Assembly (NCBI GenBank): GCA_964542475.1 | Contig: CAZIUL010000095.1 | Span: 1 to 12,635, forward strand | Direction of reading: 5' to 3' | From: CAZIUL01 sp964542475 | GTDB lineage: Bacteria; Planctomycetota; B15-G4; CAYZWU01 | Length of the DNA: 12,635 bases | Shown: positions 1 through 5,172 of the stretch, piece after piece | How positions within the stretch are numbered: the stretch's first letter is position 1 | Layout of the letters: each line of letters begins with the position of its first letter | Notes under the pieces: model-generated | What the model saw: the letters and a program-made list of their open reading frames with translations, nothing else | What the model was told of the DNA's origin: nothing | Database searches by the model: none | Translations under genes and position numbers: made by a program

Positions 1-79
1 TCAGTGAAACCGCTGCAAAAACGGATAGAAGACATACAGCAAAAAACAACACGGACTGTCTTGTCATGTGCCAGCGCAT
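1..79 (-). CDS. Partial secreted or membrane protein, N-terminus only
   Basis: Read on the minus strand, an ATG (complement of 77-79) follows GGAGG (complement of 90-94) at a spacing of 10 bases. It opens a frame that runs off the left edge without a stop. The visible residues begin MRWHMTRQS and continue into about 15 hydrophobic residues rich in L, F, V and A. This is the shape of a signal peptide or first membrane segment: short, positively charged, then hydrophobic. A second ATG (complement of 65-67) could also serve, but it sits further from the Shine-Dalgarno sequence. A perfect TATAAT in minus orientation lies at 245-250, without a convincing -35 box. Only 26 codons are visible, so no function can be given. 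The gene would be divergent from the glycosyltransferase. Confidence 0.5.
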   Translation of the reverse strand, partial: MRWHMTRQSVLFFAVCLLSVFAAVSL

Positions 80-323
80 CAGTTACTTACCTCCATCCCG
101 TCAAAAAAAAGAAACCGCACAAGAACGCAGCCTGATCAAAGCCATCATTTGAAGCAAATACATATACCAAGACATTATTGCCTGAATGATATGGGAGTCA
201 AGGACTTCTGTGGCCAGGTCAGGTTCAGATCGAGCTACTTAGCTATTATAGGTCCGTATCTTACTTTAGTTTCGTAATAAATTTTACTTAAAAAGGCCGA
301 ATGTCGGACAATCGCACGTTAAT

Positions 324-352
324 TCGACATAACCCGCAAAACTATAGATAAT
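324..352 (+). promoter_or_regulatory. Candidate sigma70 promoter for the glycosyltransferase
   Basis: TCGACA at 324-329 matches the -35 consensus at five of six bases. GATAAT at 347-352 matches the -10 consensus at five of six. The spacer between them is exactly 17 bases. Transcription would begin near 359 and give a leader of about 150 bases before the glycosyltransferase, with the 435-462 inverted repeat inside it. This is a consensus match only; A/T-rich DNA produces such matches by chance. Confidence 0.45.
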
Positions 353-434
353 TAGGGACAGCAAAATATAAAACAACTCGTTCTTTTTGTTCTACACCAG
401 AGACCGAAAGAAAACAAGTCATACCTTGGCGCAC

Positions 435-462
435 ATATTCCGATAGCTATTTATCGGCATAT
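435..462. promoter_or_regulatory. Inverted repeat upstream of the glycosyltransferase
   Basis: CCGATA at 440-445 and TATCGG at 452-457 are perfect inverted arms around a six-base centre. One mismatch outward, ATAT (435-438) pairs with ATAT (459-462), giving eleven-position arms with a single mismatch. It lies 48 bases before the proposed start and downstream of the candidate promoter. It could be a dimeric repressor operator or a leader hairpin. There is no T-run after it, so it is not an obvious attenuator. Confidence 0.4.
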
Positions 463-491
463 ACAACACGACGCAGGCACCAATCCCTCTT

Positions 492-501
492 GGAGAAGGA
501 G
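492..501 (+). promoter_or_regulatory. Ribosome binding site that places the start at ATA 510
   Basis: GGAGAAGGAG gives two overlapping Shine-Dalgarno matches. Its end is 8 bases before ATA at 510, which is ideal spacing. It is 23 bases before the first conventional ATG at 525. No ATG, GTG or TTG lies in frame between the upstream stop (504-506) and 525. Confidence 0.65.
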
Positions 502-509
502 ATTAAGTC

Positions 510-1847
510 ATAAAAATCCTGGTCATGAGAACTCATCGCCTGGGTGATGTCCTGCAAATAATCCCCCTTCTATTCGGGCTGCGGAAAAAACACCCATCAG
601 CTTCGCTCCACGTGCTGGTGAGCAAAACCTTCAGCTCGCTGCTTCAAGGGCTCTCCTGTGTGGACCGCGTCATAACCTTGCCCTTGGAAGAGCTTCATCG
701 GAAAGCTTCATCGCCCGGGGAAGTTCCCTGGGTCAAGGCTTGCGTAAAAAACGTTTCAGATACACTCGAGGCGGAAAAGTATGACCTGGTTATCAACCGC
801 CAGATGACCCGCTTCGAGATGTGTCTGGCGGGCGGCCTGAACGTAGGGGCTGTTCTTGGTCCATGCTATTCGCCAACCGAGAGTTCCGCCAAATGGAAAA
901 ACGATCTCCATGTCACTCTCAGAGGGGAACTCCCGCCCGGCAAGGTCGATTTCCGCCTGGACCACAGAACAACTGAACACCTCAACAGTCTTCTCAACAA
1001 GAGAAAAGAGTACAGGACAAACATGGTGGAGGCAGGGCTCGATCTCGCTGGTGTTCCCGGCGCTCACCGCTTCGAGCTTCCCGTGAGATCCCAACACAGG
1101 GAAAAGGCGCAAGAGATATTCGTGTCGGAGGGCATCAAAGGGGAAGGCCCGGTTCTCGGGATTCAGGCCGGCGCGGCAGTATCTTTCAGGCATTTCCCGC
1201 TGGATATCATGACCAAGGCCTTGAACCTCTGGTATTCGCGCCACGGCGGCAGAATGGTCTTCTTCGGCACGGCAACGGAACAGGAAATGGTTGAGGGGGT
1301 CATCAAGAAGCTGCGTGTTCCGGAAGCGGCAACAAACCTGGCGGGTCGCACGGACATTCTCGAACTGGCCGCATGCATGGAGCACCTGGACCTGCTTCTG
1401 AGTCCTGACACCGGAACCATGCATATCGCCGCGGCCATGAAAACACCGACCGTTTCAGTGTTTTACGGGGCTGCCTATCCATGGCAGACCGGCCCTTACG
1501 GGGAAAACCACCTGATGCTCTACTCCGAGATGCCTTGCTCGCCCTGCAAAAAGCCGGATGAGTGTCCCCATGACAAGATATGCCGCAAACGGATACGCTC
1601 TTCTTCGATCGTCGGGCTGCTCGAGCTGTCCCACGACCTATCGAAAAAAAGTGAAAACCGGCAAAAGGAATCCCTCATCAAGGATTGGATGGATGTCTGG
1701 TCATCAGAGTTTTCAAAAGGCGGAATCAGGATGCTCCATACGGGCTGGAAACCGCTCGAAAGACCGATGAAACTGCGGGACCTGACCCCTGGACTGCACT
1801 CCATCAGGCAACCGTCACAAAACAAGCTCTCAGTGCCGATTCTCTAG
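510..1847 (+). CDS. Glycosyltransferase family 9 (heptosyltransferase-like), apparent ATA start
   Basis: This is a GT9-family enzyme, the ADP-heptose:LPS heptosyltransferase type. Members transfer a sugar from a nucleotide donor to lipopolysaccharide or a related glycan at the inner face of the inner membrane. Counting from the ATG at 525, the N-terminal family motif is at residues 1-20 (RLGDVLQIIPLLFGLR) and the donor-site motif SPDTGTMH at 293-300. These are followed by TPTVSVFYG and TGPYG, then a cysteine cluster C338, C341, C347, C353 as in many GT9 proteins. The ATG lies 23 bases after the Shine-Dalgarno sequence AAGGAG (496-501), which is too far, and it omits the family's usual start M-K-I-L-V. 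Reading ATA(510)-AAA-ATC-CTG-GTC-ATG restores K-I-L-V-M with a spacing of 8; a TAA at 504-506 rules out any earlier start. The protein is 440-445 residues, against about 350 usual, because of a ~70-residue C-terminal tail after residue 370. The acceptor is unknown. Confidence 0.88.
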   Translation: MKILVMRTHRLGDVLQIIPLLFGLRKKHPSASLHVLVSKTFSSLLQGLSCVDRVITLPLEELHRKASSPGEVPWVKACVKNVSDTLEAEKYDLVINRQMTRFEMCLAGGLNVGAVLGPCYSPTESSAKWKNDLHVTLRGELPPGKVDFRLDHRTTEHLNSLLNKRKEYRTNMVEAGLDLAGVPGAHRFELPVRSQHREKAQEIFVSEGIKGEGPVLGIQAGAAVSFRHFPLDIMTKALNLWYSRHGGRMVFFGTATEQEMVEGVIKKLRVPEAATNLAGRTDILELAACMEHLDLLLSPDTGTMHIAAAMKTPTVSVFYGAAYPWQTGPYGENHLMLYSEMPCSPCKKPDECPHDKICRKRIRSSSIVGLLELSHDLSKKSENRQKESLIKDWMDVWSSEFSKGGIRMLHTGWKPLERPMKLRDLTPGLHSIRQPSQNKLSVPIL

Positions 1848-1856
1848 ATTGTATAG

Positions 1857-2100
1857 AGCGGCGCCCTCCATTGTTAAGCCGGCACATGCACATTCCTGGA
1901 GGGCGGCAGTCTCTTGCAGCCTCCGTTTCCGGCGCCGACGAAGCGGCGCCCTCCATTGTTAAGCCGGCACATGCACATTCCTGGAGGGCGGCAGTCTCTT
2001 GCAGCCTCCGTTTCCGGCGCCGACGAAGCGGCGCCCTCCATTGTTAAGCCGGTGCAAGCCCTTGTTCTTCTGGAGGGCGGCAGTCTCTTGCCGCCTCTTC
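1857..2100. repeat. REP/BIME-like hairpin array, 85-base tandem unit
   Basis: The array fills the convergent gap between the glycosyltransferase and the isomerase gene. Two 85-base units (1857-1941 and 1942-2026) are identical base for base, and a third, diverged unit begins at 2027. Each unit has two hairpin modules. Module A starts TGGAGGGCGGCA, with stem arms GGCGGCA/TGCCGCC around GTCTCT, at 1897-1923, 1982-2008 and 2071-2097. Module B is read on minus, with stem GGCGCCG/CGGCGCC, at 1931-1955 and 2016-2040, plus a half copy at 1857-1870. A and B point away from each other with heads facing across a ~27-base spacer. In A copies 1 and 2, TGCAGCC breaks one stem pair; copy 3 is perfect. It may also act as a bidirectional terminator. 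Related units lie at 9288-9368, 11265-11354 and 11492-11519. Confidence 0.85.
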
Positions 2101-2111
2101 GTCGCCCCAGC

Positions 2112-3794
2112 TCAATCGTTGATCAGCCGAATCAAAGGGACCGGTCTGTCCACGCCTTCGATGTACGTAGGCCTTGACGCCCACGGAATCACGCTGCGAA
2201 CACCTGCAAGATCCATCCAGTACTCCAGGCGGGCCGGGGCAAGGCCCCAGGTCATGTGGAGATGGTTGGCAGGCGCATACTGCTTGTACTCGCCCATGGT
2301 TGCATATTTCGGCACCACAAACGTGTGCGGCCAGGCCGGGTCGGAAGCGGAACATACCGCTTTGGCGAGCTTAGGCGGGAGGTCCACGGTCCGCGCTTCA
2401 TCCCAGATCAACGAAAAACTGTTGTCCAGACCGGAAAACGCCATCCGGCCGGCAATGCCCACGATATTGCCGGGCGAAAGGAACGTGACCGAGTTTCCAC
2501 CGCCCGGAAAGTAGCCCGGATCCGCAAGCGGCATGGACACACGCGACATGAGGCTTTCAGGCTTTTCGTTTGGCATGCCTGCCCAGTCGAAGCTCGCCGA
2601 GCCCGAGTTGTTTCCGTCGACCACGCCCTTTTCCCACCAAAGGCTCTTGCCTCGCGGTTTTCGGAGACCGAGCTTCTTTGCCAAAGCGCGAAGCTCTACA
2701 GGCTCCCAAACCTTTCGAAAATCCATGAAAAGCGGGGGATTCCCTGCTGAGAGCCATGTGAAAAAAAGCATGGTCAAGAGGCCCTGGACATCCGCTTCCG
2801 TTGCATAGGGCATGGCAGGCTTATCACCGTTGTGGTCGAAGGTGGAGTTGAAAAGCGATTCCATGCAGTCCGCAACAGGCAGGGGCAGGCCCCTCGTGTC
2901 CGAGCCCCACTCGAGCTGGCTCATGAAACCGCCGCCAACAGCGTTCAGCTCCTTCATCAGGTCGCGGACAATCAGGTACATGGCCAAAGATATGTCAAAC
3001 CGCTCCGAATCGGACCGGCTCTTGCAAGTCAGGCGCTTTCCGACGTTCTCATCAATCCAGGCTCTCAGCGCGCGAAGCTCTTTGCGGTCGTAAGCCTTCT
3101 TTTGCAGCATGTCCGAAAGAAGCTTCATGTCGAGCCTTGTAAGCTCCAGCCCAAAGGTGCGGCGCGTTGGAATCACGTGAGCGAGCGCTGTTTCCATGCC
3201 CATGGAGTCGTGCCCGAAGATGACGGCTCTGCGCCCCTTGAGGCCCACGCGGGTCAGCGCGGCGTAACACCAGTCGAGAAGCGCGTCCGCTGTTGCATCG
3301 CTCATCTTGGGATTCGCGCCTGTGTCGGGCCAGTTGCCCACGTTTATGTGAACCATGCGCCCGGACTGGGCCAGCGCGCCCGCGGCCGCGTGCACGAAAA
3401 CAACTCCGGGTTTCGGAGCGCTGTTGCCGCAGGTCAGGTTGAGCGGAGTCTCATCAGGGAAACGGCTGACAAGGGAGATCAGCGAAAGCTGCGGAAAAGC
3501 CCAGGTGTCGGGCGCGCACACCAGGATGTTAACGCCGGCCTCGCAAAACTGCGTCGCAACCACGTCGGCCTGGGTTTCGCCGTCCACAAGAACCGGGCTG
3601 TAGACCACTGGCGCTTCAGTGCCGTCAGGAAGCGCAAGCCTGTCCGCTATCACATCCGCGGTCATGGCGACGATGTTTTGTGCCCTCCTTCTGGAGGCAT
3701 CGTCTATCCTTGGATCGCATGCAGCGAAAACACCAACACGCGGAACAGCAGGCTTCCCCTGCGTTCCTTTTCCCAGCGAAACTGCTCTTGCCAT
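2112..3794 (-). CDS. L-fucose isomerase-family sugar isomerase
   Basis: The 560-residue product resembles L-fucose/D-arabinose isomerases (FucI), Mn2+-dependent cytosolic enzymes that convert an aldose to a ketose. Family landmarks appear in order: GHDSMGM (194-200), FNSTFDHNG (315-323), ATEADV (331-336), FMDFR (356-360), NNSGSASFDW (395-404), YFPGGGNS (428-435) and NHLHMTWG (510-517). By comparison with E. coli FucI (Glu337, Asp361, His528), the metal ligands should be Glu333, Asp358 and His511. Length is near the family's usual ~590. I chose the ATG at 3792-3794 because AGGAGGAG precedes it and family similarity begins just after it. The open frame extends to 4148, but that part is antisense to the lipoprotein gene and has no similarity. 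No fucose kinase, aldolase or permease is nearby, so the substrate is uncertain; L-fucose, D-arabinose or another sugar are all possible. Confidence 0.88.
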   Translation of the reverse strand: MARAVSLGKGTQGKPAVPRVGVFAACDPRIDDASRRRAQNIVAMTADVIADRLALPDGTEAPVVYSPVLVDGETQADVVATQFCEAGVNILVCAPDTWAFPQLSLISLVSRFPDETPLNLTCGNSAPKPGVVFVHAAAGALAQSGRMVHINVGNWPDTGANPKMSDATADALLDWCYAALTRVGLKGRRAVIFGHDSMGMETALAHVIPTRRTFGLELTRLDMKLLSDMLQKKAYDRKELRALRAWIDENVGKRLTCKSRSDSERFDISLAMYLIVRDLMKELNAVGGGFMSQLEWGSDTRGLPLPVADCMESLFNSTFDHNGDKPAMPYATEADVQGLLTMLFFTWLSAGNPPLFMDFRKVWEPVELRALAKKLGLRKPRGKSLWWEKGVVDGNNSGSASFDWAGMPNEKPESLMSRVSMPLADPGYFPGGGNSVTFLSPGNIVGIAGRMAFSGLDNSFSLIWDEARTVDLPPKLAKAVCSASDPAWPHTFVVPKYATMGEYKQYAPANHLHMTWGLAPARLEYWMDLAGVRSVIPWASRPTYIEGVDRPVPLIRLIND

Positions 3795-3926
3795 AACGGC
3801 TCCTCCTATGTCAACAAATACCGGTCCTGATAAAACAAATTTTACCGGAGAAAGTATGCTGGGAAAAGCGTTTTCGAATGGTGTATGATGAACAGTTGCA
3901 ACGATTCTCGACTTGGAGGACTTACG
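3795..3926. promoter_or_regulatory. Divergent promoter region, isomerase / lipoprotein operon
   Basis: These 132 bases lie between two divergent genes and must hold both promoters. TATGAT at 3884-3889 is a fair -10 box for the + operon, but no good -35 box sits 16-18 bases before it. TACCGG occurs twice in direct orientation, near 3819 and 3843. No promoter can be called firmly. Confidence 0.3.
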
Positions 3927-4316
3927 ATGCGCATGACACCTTCCGGCCGACGGGCCTTGACTCTTGCGGCCATGCTTGGGATCAGCCTGCTGTTCGGGTG
4001 CGCCGTGTTCAACGAGGACAACCGGCGCGCACTGAACCAGCTGGATGAATGGATCACGCCCGAATCCACGGCCGCGCGCGCTGCTTTGAGCCCTGCGGCA
4101 ATACCGGTCGGTACGGCGGCCGGAGCAGCGGACATGGTGCTGATCCACCCGGTGTGCTCGATTCCCGAGGCATGGGATGATGTTTACGAGCTATACTGGA
4201 AGCCGCGGGAGATGGAGTTCATCCGCAAGGCATTGCTTATCCCGATCAACATCGTGTTGACCCCGCCCACATTCGTGGGCGACTGGATTCTACGTTCGCT
4301 GTTCGATTTCAATTAA
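3927..4316 (+). CDS. Small lipoprotein, first of a paralogous pair
   Basis: This encodes a 129-residue predicted lipoprotein of unknown function. The N-terminus is MRMTPSGRR, then a hydrophobic stretch ending in the lipobox LFGC, so Cys25 would be lipidated after signal peptidase II cleavage. The ATG at 3927 is preceded by TTGGAGGA; an in-frame ATG at 3885 has no ribosome binding site and would put 14 extra residues before the signal peptide. The mature part is about 105 residues with two mildly hydrophobic P-rich patches and ends ...SLFDFN. It aligns along its length with the next gene's product. Shared features are N-x-(2)-N near the start, Asp69 five residues before His74-Pro75, and the LFD end. 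The layout recalls the YceK/YidQ small lipoprotein group, but I cannot confirm this. It lies 21 bases before its paralogue, so they are probably one operon. Confidence 0.78.
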   Translation: MRMTPSGRRALTLAAMLGISLLFGCAVFNEDNRRALNQLDEWITPESTAARAALSPAAIPVGTAAGAADMVLIHPVCSIPEAWDDVYELYWKPREMEFIRKALLIPINIVLTPPTFVGDWILRSLFDFN

Positions 4317-4337
4317 TTAACAGAGGAGATTACGACA

Positions 4338-5063
4338 ATGGCGCTTTTTCGAGCGATCCCCGTGTTCCGTATCTTAGCGCCGGGCCTCATCGCAACCTGC
4401 CTGCTGATCGCATTGCCGAGCGGCGGTTGCGCATTCATGAACAGGGAGAACACCCCGCTCTTGAACTGCGTCGAGAACAACCTCTGGCCCGAAGAGACCG
4501 CGCTCCAGGTCGTATGCTTCCCGATCATCTTCCCGCTCGGCCTCTGCGCGGTCACGATCGACGCGTTCGCGGTACACCCCGCCAATGTTGTCTGTGATAG
4601 CGCATCGGACACGGAAGAGGCCCTCTGGGATGGTTTCGAGTGGGACGAACACTATGTAACCGAATGCGCGGCCCTGCCCTGGCGCGCGGCGTTCACGCCG
4701 GTGGTGTTCACAACGGTTTTTATCGGGCGCGCGCTGTTCGACATCCCGAACAAGGCGGCAAAGGCAAGGAGAAAACATGAAGAAGCAATAGAAGAGCGCG
4801 AGCGCAGGAACAGGGAGCTAAAAAGTGTGGCGGAATCCGACGACCCTGTAGAGCGCTGGAACGCCTTCCGAGAAGCGAGCGCCGACAGGGTTGAACTGGC
4901 CCGCGTACTCCTTTCGGACGATAGCAGTGTCTTGCGCTACGCAGCACTGCTTTGGATCGAAAACCGACACAAAGCGGCAAAGTTCACAAAAGAGCTCGAA
5001 CGCATCTCCAAAGAAGACCCGGACCCGGTCATCCGCGAGTTCGCGGGGCAGATGCGCCAATAA
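4338..5063 (+). CDS. Lipoprotein paralogue with C-terminal HEAT-like tail
   Basis: This encodes a 241-residue predicted lipoprotein of unknown function. AGAGGAG lies 10 bases before the ATG. A positively charged start and hydrophobic core lead to PSGGC, making Cys31 the probable lipidated residue. Residues ~35-136 are a second copy of the domain in the preceding gene: N-x-E-N at the start, Asp75 exactly five residues before His80-Pro81, and RALFDI at the end where the neighbour has RSLFDF. Residues ~137-165 are very rich in K, R and E and probably a helical linker. Residues ~165-241 contain two or three helix pairs with D-P/D-x-x-V turns (SDDPVERW, SDDSSVLRYAA, DPDPVIREFA), typical of HEAT-type repeats and suggesting a protein-binding tail in the periplasm. 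The pair probably arose by gene duplication followed by addition of the tail to this copy. Confidence 0.78.
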   Translation: MALFRAIPVFRILAPGLIATCLLIALPSGGCAFMNRENTPLLNCVENNLWPEETALQVVCFPIIFPLGLCAVTIDAFAVHPANVVCDSASDTEEALWDGFEWDEHYVTECAALPWRAAFTPVVFTTVFIGRALFDIPNKAAKARRKHEEAIEERERRNRELKSVAESDDPVERWNAFREASADRVELARVLLSDDSSVLRYAALLWIENRHKAAKFTKELERISKEDPDPVIREFAGQMRQ

Positions 5064-5081
5064 AGCACAAAAAACTTTGCA

Positions 5082-5111
5082 TTGTGAAAAGGAGTTAAAC
5101 AATAATATAGT
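5082..5111 (+). promoter_or_regulatory. Candidate promoter for the OPT transporter gene
   Basis: TTGTGA at 5082-5087 (four of six to the -35 consensus) and TATAGT at 5106-5111 (five of six to the -10 consensus) are 18 bases apart. They lie between the lipoprotein stop and the transporter start. Initiation would fall near 5118, on top of the TGTCGGAC direct repeats, as expected of an operator. This is a consensus match only. Confidence 0.35.
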
Positions 5112-5112
5112 C

Positions 5113-5130
5113 TTGTCGGACCTGTCGGAC
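5113..5130. repeat. Tandem TGTCGGAC direct repeat
   Basis: TGTCGGAC occurs at 5114-5121 and 5123-5130, as two adjacent 9-base units. The same octamer is at 302-309 upstream of the glycosyltransferase. The position just after a candidate -10 box makes a regulator-binding site possible, but nothing else supports it. Confidence 0.35.
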
Positions 5131-5172
5131 ATTTACCATTTGATCATCCGTTGTTAAGAAAAGAGAAAGCCA

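Larger units (their letters stand above)
80..509. other. A/T-rich divergent intergenic region
   Basis: This 430-base stretch separates a left-edge minus-strand gene from the glycosyltransferase on +. It is clearly richer in A/T than the coding DNA. A 69-codon open frame within it (68-277, +) has no ribosome binding site and an improbable composition, and is not taken as a gene. What it does hold is a sigma70-like promoter at 324-352, an inverted repeat at 435-462, a TATAAT on the minus strand at 245-250 and an octamer TGTCGGAC at 302-309 that recurs upstream of the OPT transporter gene. No RNA gene was recognised. Confidence 0.6.

Noticed and set aside
68..277. 69-codon open frame on +
   Set aside because: There is no ribosome binding site, the composition is unlike a protein, and it overlaps the signal-peptide start on the opposite strand and lies in A/T-rich spacer.
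756..1424. 222-codon minus frame opposite the glycosyltransferase
   Set aside because: It is antisense to well-conserved GT9 motifs and has no ribosome binding site or recognisable domain.
1857..2100. CRISPR array
   Set aside because: The 'spacers' are themselves identical between units, the unit is a pair of opposed hairpins, related units are dispersed elsewhere, and no cas genes are present.
1685..2514. Overlapping + frames through the 85-base repeats giving repeated peptides
   Set aside because: 85 is not a multiple of three, so the repeats are read in shifting frames. The peptides are by-products of the hairpin array and of DNA antisense to the isomerase.
3795..4148. N-terminal extension of the isomerase frame to a 678-residue product
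   Set aside because: The extension is antisense to the first lipoprotein, is rich in R, H and C, lacks family similarity, and ATG 3794 has a strong ribosome binding site.
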